NCBI GenBank assembly: GCA_003339415.1
Contig: PDHQ01000153.1
Location: forward strand, 17,855 to 81,854
Direction: 5' to 3'
DNA: 64,000 nt
DNA from: Ophiocordyceps camponoti-saundersi (nom. inval.)
Lineage: Eukaryota > Ascomycota > Sordariomycetes > Hypocreales > Ophiocordycipitaceae
A program made the translations under genes and the position numbers. The notes beneath the pieces were generated by a model, which saw only the letters and a program-made list of their open reading frames with translations, made no database searches and had not been told where the DNA came from. The stretch's first letter is position 1; the number at the start of each line of letters is the position of its first letter. Below are positions 51,162 to 64,000 of this stretch, piece by piece.

Positions 51162-54100
51162 ATTATACGCTTATTAAAAAGGGGCGTAAGTATATTTAAC
51201 CTTACTTATAGCTTAATATACCTTTATAGGTACCTTTTTATAAAATAATTTAAGGAGTTTAGCGTTTATATAAAACTCCTTTAAGGTAAAGTTTATACTA
51301 ATATTATAAGAAATAATATTAAGTAAGCCCTAGTAAGTATAAATCTAATATTTATAAAGGGTATTTTATATATTTATAGCTAATATATTTTATATAAAAT
51401 ATATAGCTTAGAATAAGGTAGCTTTGTTAATAGTATATAAGATTAGCTTACCGCTAAAGTAAAAAATATCGATAATAAGGGAGTAGTTAAAATCGTAATT
51501 ATTTTTAATAGAGAACTTAAACCGATATAGTTTAGTATTATATAACTAATATTAGTAATAAAAACGTTAAATTAAGTTAAGGGCTGCTAGTAAGATATTA
51601 GAAAAGCTAGCTTTCCGAAAAAAGTTATAAAAGCGTTATATATATATAAGTAGCTAAAATAATAGTATAACTAATATAGATTATATTCTATATAGTATAA
51701 TACTAATTCTTATTATAAAATATTAAAAAAAGGATATCCCTATTTCCGTATAATAAGGACTATAATATTATTATATTAAACGATAATATCTTATATATTA
51801 TTATAGAAAGTATAGAAGTAGTTAGTATCTTTAAGGTAAAAAAGGAAAGGGGTAAAGGTATTAAGGATATAATAAAGGACCTTACTAAGTAAGTTTTATA
51901 TAATAATAATGCCGATTAGTTTTATAAGTTCCGAGGAGCTAAAATAAATAGCGTTATTAGTAAAAGTTTAATTAATTATTATATAAAGGTATTCTTAGAT
52001 ATAGGCTTCTACTTATAGCTTTCTAATAGTTAAAATTTTAGTAGCTTTTATATTTTAAAGCTTACCTTAGTATATTATATAATATATATTAGAGAGGAGG
52101 AACTATTTTATAAAGGTATTAGGGGCCTTAGTATTATAAATATTATTACTTATAAGATAGTATATATAGGTGGTAATAATAAAGAAAAAAACTATAGTTT
52201 CCTTATTTATAATATTTTTATTATTTTCGGAATCTTTATTATATAACTAAAGGAATTAGGAATTTTATTCCTTAAAGCTTTCGTATAAAAAAAGGAAAGT
52301 ATTAAACTCCTTATCCGTAAGGGGTTATTAGTTAGTTTCTTCGTAGCTTATTAGGTACTATTTCCTAGCTTATTTAATATTATCTAAGCTATAATTAGTT
52401 AATTAGTAATTTTCTTTCTTATAAACGAAATATCTATATATTATATAAGGGATAAAGCGGCGTTATTATAAAAGTTCGTTACGTTATATAGAAGTAGATT
52501 TATAAAAATAGAAAAATAGTTAAGGAAATAAATATCTTAGAGTTATATAAAGCTTTATATAGTTCGTATAATAATAGTTAGTAAAGAACTAATTTATATT
52601 TTAATTAGTAGTAATAATAAGGGAGGAATATAATCGGTTAATAAAAGATTTATACGAAATATTTTAGAATATTATAGCTAATTTAAGTTTTAGGATACCT
52701 TTATAAGCTTATATAACCGTTATAAGAAATTACTTCTCCCCTTAATAGTCCGTGCCTAAGGCTTATTAAACTAATTAAAGTTTATTAAGGAGGGTATTAA
52801 GGGTATTTATTATAGTCTTATTAGGTTATTCGCGTTATATAATATTAAATAAAAGTATAATTTAGTTTATTTAATATAAAGAATAGTTCGTATAAATATT
52901 AAAGTATATATCTAAAAAAATATAAATTTTATCTTATTATTTATTTATACTAATAAAGTATAGGAAATAATCCTAGGCCTTATCTAATAAGATATCTAAA
53001 AAAATAGCGTATAACTAATTTTCTATAATACTAATTTTTAAATAATAGCTAATAAAAATCCGGGTCTTATTAATTAGTATATTATATAGCTTTTTAATAT
53101 AGTTTTAATCTTTTTGCTATCCCTTAAGGAAAGCGGTAACCTTATCTAAAGAGATTAGTCCGTTCTTAACTTAATATATTAATAATAGCGAATAGACTTA
53201 TATAATACCTATTAAGAATCGAGGGATATTCGGGATAATCGGGATTAGCGTTACTAAAGTAAGGCGTAATAGTGCTAATTTATTATTATCTATTATCTAT
53301 AATATTTAAATTATATAAATCTAAGATTATTATAGTTATAGTATAATATTCTAAAGGGGCTATACTAAGATAGTAGCTAAGATTATCCTTAATTTATAAA
53401 GCTATATAGGAGTTATATTTAACGTTATATAATCTTATAATATTAGTCTTAAGGGGTTAGGGGTAATATACCTTATCGTAAGTTATAGCGGTAAGCTAGG
53501 GGTTATTTTATAAGTAGGAATAGGGGTTATAAGGAGTCTCGCAAAGTATTAGATAAATATTTTATTTTTAGGGAGAGGGATATATTATACGATAATAATT
53601 TAAGTTAGTTCTTTAAGGAATATATAGTAAATATAACTTAGTTAGTAGTAAGTCTAGCCCTTAAGTTTTAATTAGATTATATAAAGAAGGTTTTCCCTAT
53701 AAAGGTTAAAGTATATAATATCGTATATTTATTATACGATAAATATAGTTAATTCGATCCTTTTAAATACTTATATAAGGTCCGGTTATATATCCTAGAA
53801 TATAGGGTTTATACTCTAAGTTTAAATATAATAAGATATTATACTTCCTTTTATTATTTTATTATATAATATAAAGGAGTTATTACTTATAGTCTATTCG
53901 TAATATTTATCGTAAGATTCGTTATCTTAAGAAATCGAAGCTATATTATTATTATATATATTTCTAGAATACTATTAAAAGTAGTATTATATAACTAATA
54001 AAAGCACTAGGTAAATATAGCTTTTTAGTTAGAACTTTAATATTAGTATATATCGTACGTTACCTTAATCTTTTAATTTCGGTAATAGCACCGGGCTAAT

Positions 54101-54257
54101 ATAGCTCTTTAGTTAGAACTTACTATTAGAAAAAGAGTAAAAGTATAAATATCGGACGATAGCGAGCATAGGGGCTTTTCGGAGTTATATAACGATCGTC
54201 TCTTTACTTTAGCCAATTTATAGTTAACTAATAATAACTAATATAACTACTAATTAG

Positions 54258-54556
54258 TATTAAGTAGTCTTTATATATATATATAAGGTAAAGAAAGTAA
54301 AGGTAACTTAAATTATATATAATTAAGATAGATATCTTTCCTACTTTATACGAGGAAAGATAGCTATATAGCTAGTTAATATTCTACCCCCTATACCTCC
54401 TTATCTATTATAAGATATCTCCTAGCCCCTAAGTTATATAAGTTACGACTTAAGTATTAATATATAAGTCGTTATAAGCTCCTATTATATTTAAGGTATA
54501 CTTTATATATATATTATATAGTAGATATAAAGGGGTATAAGATAATAATACTAATA
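54258..54556 (+). repeat. LTR B of composite element H, shared by both interiors
   Basis: 299 bp, aligned with LTRs A and C along its length. It ends directly against sequence equivalent to 41,121 of the first interior, skipping the leader at 40,825-41,120. Confidence 0.85.
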
Positions 54557-57500
54557 AGTAATATTACCCCTAATAACCTTATATTAAAAATACTAAAAAT
54601 TATTATAAAAAGAGGGAAAAAAACGGATTCTACTACGCTTTATTACTTTTAGAGGGGTATAAAAACCTCACTACCCCCCTTCTCTCTCTCTCTTTCTTTT
54701 TCCTCCTTTCCTCTTCTCTTTTTCTTTAAGCTAGATAATAATAATAATAATAACTTTAAGATTAAAAAGTTAAATAAGACTTAAATAATTATATAATATA
54801 TTATACCTATTTATATATATTATTAGTAGTTATATAATATACCTCCTTATCCTAATAGCGTAATAATATATTAGCTTAGCTTTTTCTAAGTTTATATCTT
54901 TTATAGTAATAATAAGAACTATTATCTAATATAGTTAATAGCTTTAAATATAAGTATTAAATAAAAATAATTATATAATTATAAGTCTAATATAAGAATA
55001 GGAAGCTAAGGTTCGCCTTATAGCGATATTATTATATAATATATTTATATATTTAGATAACTCCTAAAATCTATAATATATAGTTATTATTATTATATAA
55101 TAATTATTATATTTCCTAATAATACTTATAGCTAATTAGGGGGTAATTATAATAAAGCTATATAATATCTATATATATAATCTATACTTATTTAATATAT
55201 ATTAAATAAATAAAAATAAGGCCTACGCTACTTATATTTAGCGCTCTTATATAATATAATACTTTTTCGTATAATAAGCTATAGCGTTACGTACTCCGGC
55301 GCTAGCGCCTCGCACCTTAGTAATAATATTTATAATATTAGCTAATAGCTAGCGGGAGGGAAAGGTAATAGTAGTTCTAGGAGAAGCACCTTTAAATATA
55401 GAGGAGTATATTACTATCTTAGATAATAAGTAAGAAAGTTTAGGGGCGGGGGAAAATAGTTAGGGGGGTTAGATAATAATAACTTTAGTAAAAAATAGCG
55501 TAAAAAGCTTATAGCTTTATTTTTAAAAATAATATAAGGGTTAGGCGATATTTAATAAATAAACGAAGATTTAACGTCTATAAAACGTAAATATAAGAAA
55601 AAAAACATAAAGATTAAATAGGGAAATAAAAATATAAGCTATTAGATAAGGGTAAAAAAAAAATAAGATAAAAAAAAAGGAAAAAGCGAATAGGTTATAT
55701 AACTTAAGCTAGTTATTAGACTAAGGCTTTAATATATAGTTAATATAAATTTATAAATATAAGGGTTAATAACGCTATATTAGGGCTAGCTTTAGTATAA
55801 GCGTTTACTAGATTATTTTTACTATTTATTTAGCAGATCTTAGAAATTTCTTTATATTTATATAATTTATAGATAGCTATAATATCTATTATAAGCTATT
55901 TTTCTATTATTAAGCTAAGCTAAATAAGGTAATTATATAGTAATTATAAATTAATATAAAGGATTAGGGGTATCGGAGGGAAGCTAAGAGATTATATAAT
56001 ATTTTAGATTATTATATATAATATAAAACTAAGATTAACGCTATTAGCTATATTATAAAGTTTACTTATAAGGACGCTTCTTATAACTTATTTATATTTT
56101 ATAAAAGTTTAATATAAAATATTACCTTATATAATAAATAAGTTTTCGGACTAGTTTTCTTTACCTAAAATAATAAGGGTACTAAGTTAAGAAGTTAGGT
56201 TACGGTTATTAGCGAAAAACCTATCTATAAAGATAAATAGTTTTATATAAAATAAGTTAAGAGGAATAAAGCGTAATCCCTAGAAAGCGTTATCGATTTA
56301 CTATTAGATTCTCCTATTTAAATTCGTAATATCTTATAAGGATAAGTTTATTACTTAAGCGGCGATAATAAAGTTATATAAAGCTTTTAATTAATAGACT
56401 AAAATAATATAAGCTTTACGGGCGCGCTAGCTAATAAAGTCTTATAAAGCGAACTTACTAATAAGGTTAATAAGCTAAAAACTAAAAGCTTAGCCTTTTT
56501 ACGTAAAAACTATATTATATAAATCCTATATTATATAGCTATTATTAAAGTTAATAAAGGCGCTATTTATAAGAAAAGTCTTTAGTTTCGTATAAAACTA
56601 AGCTTTCGCTAGCTTAGTTTCCTTAAGTTAGGAGAAATAATAAAAGGCGAAGGAGAATATATTATCTATTTATAATCTAATAATACCGAATATAGTAAGT
56701 CTAGCTATAATATATAAAAGATAAGGGTTATATAATAATAAAGTTATATTAAGTTTTATATAATAATATTAGTAATAAGTTTTAAACTAATAAAGCCTTA
56801 ACTCCGTAAGTTTATAAAAGGGTTTTCGGATATATAAAAAGGTATATAAAAAATATTAGTTTTATAGCTTTTTTAGTAAGTAAGCGTAAATTATATAACT
56901 TAATAGATTAAAAGATTATATATATACTTATATAATATCTTATAGCTTTCCTTATATATTATATAATTATATTAAGGTAAGTTTAAAAGTAAGAAAAAAG
57001 CGCTATAATATATATAAAATTATAAGTAATTATATAAATATTTCTTCCTTACTATTATCGCTATATTTTTAAATAATAAGCTAGGATTTCTCGTAAAATT
57101 TATTATTTAGATTTTTTACCTTTTATATAAAATATATTTTAAAAATATATATATTAAAGTTTAATATAAGGTTATATTATATAAATATAAAGACTTTCTA
57201 AGTAAATAAGGTATTAATTTTATTATAGTTAGAAGCTTTAAAAAGTATTTTTAAGGTTATAATAATCCCTTATTAATAGAGTTATATAGCTAAAATATAA
57301 TTATCTTTCTCCTTTATAATAATAAATAAGGAGGGAAAAGCTTCGTATAATACCTTATCTTTAGGTGCTATAATCGGGATTTTAAAATAGACTTTTTTTA
57401 TTATAGTTAGGTAAAGAGGGTAATAGAGATAAGGCTTTACTTATATTATACGAAAGCGTATTAATCTAGAGAGAAAGTTAAGGATAATATCTTAGCCGTT

Positions 57501-60500
57501 AAAGCTTAAAATACGAAAAAGGCCTTACTACTTATCCTTTTCTTATTAGATAAGGACCTTATTTTAAAAAGGAAAAGATAAAATATTATATAAATTAAAG
57601 CTATTTCTTATATATAATGCTTATAAAATATCCGCTTAGGCTTTAAGTTTCTATATTTATTTTATTACTTATTAGATTATATAAGCGTAAGTAGTAATAT
57701 TTAATATTAATAATAAGTTATATAAAATATAAGGGTAGGCGCTAAAAATAAGGAGGGTAGGAATAAGGCTATTAGGGCTAGCGGTATTATTTATAGCTTT
57801 TATAGCTATTTATAAAATTATAGCGTTATTAGTCTTAAAGTTAATTTCTTATCGAAATATATTATATACTTATTAAAAAGGGGTATAAGTATATTTAACT
57901 TTACTAATAGCTTAATATACCTTTAGAAGTACCTTTTTATAAGATAATCTAAGGAGTTTAGTATTTATATAAAACTCTTCTAAGGTAAAGTTTATATTAG
58001 CGTTATAAGAAATAATATTAAGTAGGCCCTAGTAAGTATAAATCTAATATTTATAAAAGGTATTTTATATATTTATAGCTAATATATTTTATATAAAATA
58101 TATAGCTTAGAATAAGGTAGCTTTATTAATAATATATAAGACTAGCTTACCGCTAAGGTAAAAGATATTAATAATAAGAGAGTAGTTAAAATTATAGTTA
58201 TTTTTAATAAAAAACTTAAACTAATATAGTTTAGCGTTATATAACTAATATTAGTAATAAAAACGTCGAATTAAGTTAAGAGCTACTAATAAGATATTAG
58301 AAAGACTAGCTTTCCGAAAGAGGTTATAAAGGCGTTATATATATACGTAGCTAAAATAGCGGTATAACTAGCGTAGTTTATATTTTATATAATATAACGC
58401 TAATTCTTATTATAAAATATTAAAAAAAAATATCTTTATTTCTAAATAATAAGGATTATAATATTATTATATTAGATAATAATATCTTATATATTATTAT
58501 AAAAAATATAGAGGCGGTTAGTATCCTTAAGGTAAAAAAGGAAAGGGGTAGAGGTATTAAAGATATAGTAAAAGACTTTACTAAGTAAGTTTCGTATAAT
58601 AATAATATTAATTAGTTTTATAAGTTTTAAAAAGCTAAAATAAATAGCGTTATCGGTAGGGGTTTTATTAATTATTATATAAAAATATTCTTAGATATAA
58701 GCTTCTACTTATAGCTTTCTAATAGTTAAAATTTTAGTAGCTTTTATATCTTAAAGCTTACTTTAATATATTATATAATATATATTAAAAAGGAGGAACT
58801 ATTTTATAAAGGTATTAGGGGCCTTAGTTTTATAAATATCGTTACTTATAAGATAATATATATAGGCGGTAATAATAAAGAAAAAAATTATAGTTTCTTT
58901 ATTTATAATATTTTTATTATTTTCGGAATTTTTATTATATAACTAAAAGAACTAGGAATTCTATTCCTTAGAGCTTTTATATAAAAAGAGGAAAGCGTTA
59001 AACTCCTTATCTATAAAAGGTTATTAGTTAGTTTTTTCGTAACTTATTAGGTACTATTTTCTAGCTTATTTAATATTGTCTAAGCTATAGTTAGTTAACT
59101 AATAATTTTCTTTCTTATAGACGAAATATCTTTATATTATATAAGGGATAAAGCGGCGTTATTATAAAGGTCCGTTATATTATATAGGAGTAGATTTATA
59201 GGAACGGAAAAATAGTTAAGGAAATAAATATCCTAGAGTTATATAAAGCTTTATATAGTTTATATAACGATAATAAGTAAAGAACTAGTTTATACCTCGA
59301 TTAGTAGCGATAATAAAAAAGGAATATAGTTAGTTAATAAAGGATTCGTACGAAATATTTTAGAATATTATAGCTAATTCGAGTTCTAGGATATTTTTAT
59401 AGGCTTATATAACTATTATAAGAAATTACTTCTCCCCCTAATAATCTATACTTAAGGCTTATTAAGTTAGTTAAAGTTTATTAAGGAGGGTATTAAGGGT
59501 ATTTATTATAGTCCTATTAGGTTATTCGCGTTATATGATATTAAATAAAAATATAATCTAATTTATCTAATATAAAGAATAATTTATATAAGTATTAAAA
59601 TATATATTTAAAAAAGTATAAATTTTATTTTATTATTTATCTATATTAATAAAATATAGGAAATAATCTTAGGCCTTATTTAATAAGATATTTAGAAAAA
59701 TAGCGTAGTACTAATCTTCCGTAATACTAATCCTTAAGTAATAGCTAATAAAAATCCGGGTTTTATTAATTAGTATATTATATAGCTTTTTAGTATAGTT
59801 CTAATCTTTTCGCTATCCCTTAAGGAGAGCGGTAACCTTATTTAAAAAGATCGGTCTATTCTTAACTTAACGTATTAGTAATAGCGAATAAACTTATATA
59901 ATACCTATTAAAAATTAAGGGGTATCTAGGATAGTTAGGATTAGCGTTACTAAAGTAAGGTATAATAATACTAACTTATTATTATCTATTATCTATAATA
60001 TTTAAGTTATATAAATCTAAGACTATTATAGTTATAGTATAATATTCTAAGGGGACTATACTAAGATAGTAGCTAAGACTATCCCTAATTCGTAAGGCTA
60101 TATAAGAGTTATATTTAATATTATATAATCTTATAATATTAGTTTAGAGGGGTTAGGGGTAATATACCTTATCGTAAGTTATAGTAATAGGTTAGGGGTT
60201 ATTTTATAAGTAAGAATAGGGGTTATAAGGAGTCTTATAAAGCGTTAGATAAGTATTCTATTTCTAAAAAAAGGGATATATCGTGCGATAATAATTTAAG
60301 TTAGTTTTTTAAGGAATATATAGTAAACGTAACTTAGTTAGTAATAAATCTAGCCCTTAAGTTCCGATTAGATTATATAAAGAAGGTTTTCCTTATAAAG
60401 GTTAAAATATATAATATTATATATTTATTATACGATAAATATAGTTATTTTAATCTTTTTAAGTGCTTATATAAGGTTTAGTTATATATCTTAAAATATA

Positions 60501-60953
60501 AGGTTTATATTTTAAGTTTAAATATAGTAAGATACCGTGCTTCCTTTTATTATCTTATTATATAATATAAGGGAGTTATCGCTTATAATCTATCTATAGT
60601 ATTTATTATAAGATTCGTTATCTTAAGAAATTAAAGCTATATTATCGTTATATATATTTCTAAAACGCTATTAAAAATAATATCGTATAACTAATAAAAG
60701 CACTAGGTAAATATAGCTTTTTAGTTAGAATTATAATATTAGTATATATTATATATTACTTTAATCTTTTAATTTTAGCAGTAGTACCGGGCTAATATAG
60801 CTCTTCGGTTAAAACTTATTATCGGAAAAAGAGTATAAGTATAAGTATCGGATAATAGCGGGTATAGGGGTTTTTTAGAGTTATATAATAATTATCTCTT
60901 TACTTTAGCTAATCTATAGTTAACTAATAATAACTAATATAATTACTAATTAA
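54557..60953 (+). mobile_element. Second internal region of composite element H
   Basis: 6.4 kb, collinear with the first interior (41,121-44,430 plus 51,177-54,257). It carries the uninterrupted LINE target site at 57,861-57,875 and more TA in place of CG than the first copy. No intact reading frame remains. Confidence 0.72.
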
Positions 60954-61249
60954 TATTAAGTAATTTTTATATATATATATATAAGGTAAAAAAAGCAAAG
61001 GTAACTTAAATTATATATAATTAAGATAGATATCTTTCCTACTTCGTACGAGGAAGGATAGCTATATAGCTAGTTAATATTCTATCCCCTATACCTCCTT
61101 ATCTATTATAAGATATCTCCTAGCCCCTAAGTCGTACGAGTTACGACTTAGGTATTAATATACGTTATAAGCTCCTATTATGTCTGAGGTATCCTTTATA
61201 TATATATTATATAGCAGATGTGAAGGGGTATAAGATAATAATACTAATA
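60954..61249 (+). repeat. LTR C of composite element H
   Basis: 296 bp, followed by the TATTA target duplication. A short patch at about 61,180-61,225 retains TG dinucleotides (ATGTCTGAGG, GCAGATGTGAAGG), unusual for this block. Confidence 0.85.
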
Positions 61250-62935
61250 TATTAACTAGTAATTTAGAAGCCGATATTTCCCCTAAAGCGGACTTTATAA
61301 TAATAAGAGTACGCGTAAATTAAGTCTAGTATAAAATTTATATAATTTACTTATCCTCCTAGCTATTATTATTATTATAAACTAAATCCTTATATTTAAT
61401 TAAAAAAGCTTTAATAATTTAATTAATTAAGGCCTTATTAGTATAATTTAAAAATATATAAAAGTTTTATTATTTTATAATAAACTTTATAATAGCTAAT
61501 TTAAAAAAATAGTTAGATTATCGTAGTAAAATTATAGATAAGTATAAAGTTAAAGTTAAAGGAGGAGATATTATTATATTTACTTTTTAGCGTTTCTACT
61601 CTAGCTATTATTAATTTCTAGTTAGCGCTAAAGGGGGAGGAGGGGCGGTATATATAAAGTTCTAGTTTATAAACTTTTAAAGTTAAGTAATATATACGTT
61701 TTTTACCTAATCTTATATTACTCTTATTTTAAGGTAAAGTTAACTTTACTTAAAGTAAGATTTTTTATAAAAAAAGTAATAATATAATCTTTTCTTATAA
61801 GCTATAAAATAAATAAACTTACTTTTTATATATAAAATAGTAAAATATTTATTATATTATAGCTTTATTATATAATATTTTATAATATATTTAAGTTAAT
61901 AATATTTAAAATATTACTAAAATTAAACTTTTAATATATATAATTTAATATTAAAAATCTTTATTTATATTATTATATTTTTATTTAAAATTTAGTTTAT
62001 ATTTACTATATTATTAATAATAATTATTAAAAAACTCCGCTAAGTTTTTAAATAATATTTTTTTATATATAATTATATTATTAAAATTTTATTTAATAAC
62101 TTAATCTTTTTTAAAAAGCTTCCTTATTACTCTATTATAAAGCTTACGCTAGTATTTTTTTATAATAAAAATATAACTTTTACTAATTAAGTATACTTTT
62201 TTTTAAAAATAATATAAAGCTATTTTAAATTAAATTAAAGCTTATAAATAATATTTTAAAATATTATTATAATATTATTATTAAGTAATTTCCTTATTAT
62301 AAAAGCTTAGCTTTACTTATAAAATTTATAATTAATATTTATTATAATTACCTTAAGGCTTTAAACTTAGAGTAAAATATTAATAAAATAAAAATAAACT
62401 ATAAGCTATCGCTTATATTATTTAGGAATTTATTTTTTAATAATTTTTTTTAGTATTTTAACTATAATTATAGCTTATATTAAAAAAGTTCCGCTCCTCT
62501 TAAAGCTATAGAAAAGAGAGGAAATTATAGCTATAATAGCTAAGGAGATATTACTAACTAATAAAATTAAAGTAAGGGGGGCGCCTCCCTAAACCCTCTT
62601 TAATTCCGCTACTTATTTAATAATTACTTATATAAAAATAAAAATATTTTCTAAAAGAATTTTATTAATATTTACCTTAGCTTTTAATAAGGTAATAAGT
62701 ATAATAAACTTTTAGGTTTAAGATTATTATAATTTAAAGTAAAGCTATATTTAAAGTAAAAAATTTTCGCGGTTATAATTAACTTATATAAAGTTACCCT
62801 CCCCCTTAAAGTTACTTTAAGCGTAGCTTATTATTACTATAAAGTAAGAAAAGAAATAAAGTTTACTTATAATATAAAAATAAGAAGTTTATATTTATAT
62901 TATTATAAGTATAGAGTTTATAAAATATATTAAAG

Positions 62936-63890
62936 TTATATATAAATAAGTATATTTTCTATTTAAAATTATATAAAAGTTAATTATATAATAAATCTTA
63001 TAATTTAAATATATATTATATATATTAAATTAAATATAAATTATATAATAGTAAATATATCTTAAATTATAATTTATTATAAAAAGCTAATAAGCTAAAA
63101 GTATATAAGTTATTTATAATAAGCGCTACTAAATTCTATTATATATAATATAAAAGATATAAAGTATAAAAAAATAAGTTAATATTAAAGCGCTTTAAGT
63201 AAAAGTTAAGCTTGCTATTAAAGATAAAAATTAGTCCTTAGCTTATAAAAATATATATAATATTAAGTAAGCCTTAACTAAGCTTACTTTTATCTTTATT
63301 AATTTAAATAAGGTAATAAGAGTATTTAAGTTAATATATAATACTCTTAAGTATATTAAAATAGCTTTTAATAATATTATAGCTAATATTATTAATATAA
63401 GTAAGAAGCTAAGTATAATAATAATAAGTATAACTAAAGCTATTAATAAGTTAAAATACTTAATAGTTAAGTTAAATATTTATATTAAAAAGAAAATAAT
63501 TTTAGCTATAAAGGCTATTAAGAAAATAATAATATTAGTGCTTAATACTATTATTACTTTAAGCTATATTACTTAGCTTAAGGCTAGGTAAAAGATAAGA
63601 TAAGTATATAAGGCGGTAAAGGCTATAAAAGCTTCTTTTAAAGCGGTAAAAGTTATAAAAGCTTCTTTCAATAATATAAAGCTAAGTCTTACTAATAATA
63701 ATATTATTAATAAAAGTAATAATAAAATTAATATAATAAAAAACCTAGCGTTAGCTAGAGTTAAGGAGACTAAGTTAGCTAATAAGGCTAAAAGTAAAAT
63801 AAAAGGTAAAAGGCTAGATAAAAATAAGGCTAAAGCTAAAAGCGGTTATATATTAATTAAATCTTAATTAAAGCTAGCTAAAAAAGCGCG
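62936..63890. other. Unassigned RIP-type sequence, A-rich on the plus strand
   Basis: The plus strand is lysine- and alanine-codon-like (AAG, GCT, AAA) from about 63,180 to 63,850, resembling a degraded charged coding region running into the terminal (TAA)n. It could be the 3' part of another LINE on the plus strand whose tail is the following microsatellite. No domain was recognised. Confidence 0.35.
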
Positions 63891-63894
63891 TTTA

Positions 63895-64000
<106 letters not shown>

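Larger units (their letters stand above)
40524..61249 (+). mobile_element. Composite LTR element H with three LTRs and two internal regions
   Basis: LTRs of 296-301 bp lie at 40,524-40,824, 54,258-54,556 and 60,954-61,249. The outer pair is flanked by the 5-bp target duplication TATTA (40,519-40,523 and 61,250-61,254). The two internal regions align over their length once LINE X2 is removed from the first. The second internal region lacks about 296 bp just after its LTR. Plus-strand frames interrupted only by TAA and TAG extend over much of 51,900-54,100, suggesting plus orientation, but I did not identify specific pol domains. Three LTRs sharing two interiors are usually the product of unequal recombination. 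Confidence 0.78.
40365..62935 (-). mobile_element. Element Y3, split by the composite LTR element H
   Basis: The pieces 40,365-40,523 and 61,250-62,935 join to give a copy of Y about 1.84 kb long, in the same orientation as Y1. The join restores the sequence around 9,270-9,300 of Y1, with a single TATTA at the insertion point of H. The right terminus GTTTATAAAATATA at about 62,920 matches the other Y copies. Edges are approximate. Confidence 0.6.

Overview
The window looks like a filamentous ascomycete (Pezizomycotina) chromosome segment dominated by relics of repeat-induced point mutation (RIP). Two AT-rich blocks (about 1-22,600 and 27,160-64,000) have almost no CpA or TpG dinucleotides but keep CpG, GpC and CpC, which is the footprint of CpA-to-TpA mutation of duplicated DNA. 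They hold no plausible intact protein gene. Between them is an island of ordinary base composition (about 22,600-27,155) with one well-supported gene: a 12-exon, minus-strand Mei2-like RNA-binding protein (652 aa when spliced), with short introns of 48-76 nt as in filamentous fungi.

Left block: one LINE relic (called X1 here, minus strand, 5' end at 22,400) has been opened by successive insertions. These are a 6.0-kb element Z1 (15-bp target duplication), two opposed copies of a ~1-1.9-kb element (Y1, Y2), and a 5'-truncated SINE-like unit (W1). W1 is itself split by a 6.4-kb LTR element (G1, 452-bp LTRs, 5-bp target duplication). A piece of the G family lies at about 300-1,130.

Right block: 27.2-29.4 kb is mostly unassigned. 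It is followed by a second Z copy (Z2) carrying a SINE W2 whose head resembles a tRNA with pol III boxes, an inverted SINE W3, an unassigned stretch 37.3-40.36 kb, and a Y copy (Y3). Y3 is split by a composite LTR element with three LTRs and two internal regions (H, 40,524-61,249). The first H internal region is interrupted by a second LINE copy (X2, 44,446-51,161, 15-bp target duplication). The window ends in a (TAA)n tract.

The elements form a readable nested stratigraphy, and empty sites for several insertions are present in sister copies within the window. W, Y, X2 and one further fragment share a GTTTTTCC-type motif near their tailed ends, which suggests that the short elements use the LINE machinery. 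The gene island is the only part likely to make a protein. The family names X, Y, Z, W, G, H and V are local labels, not database names.
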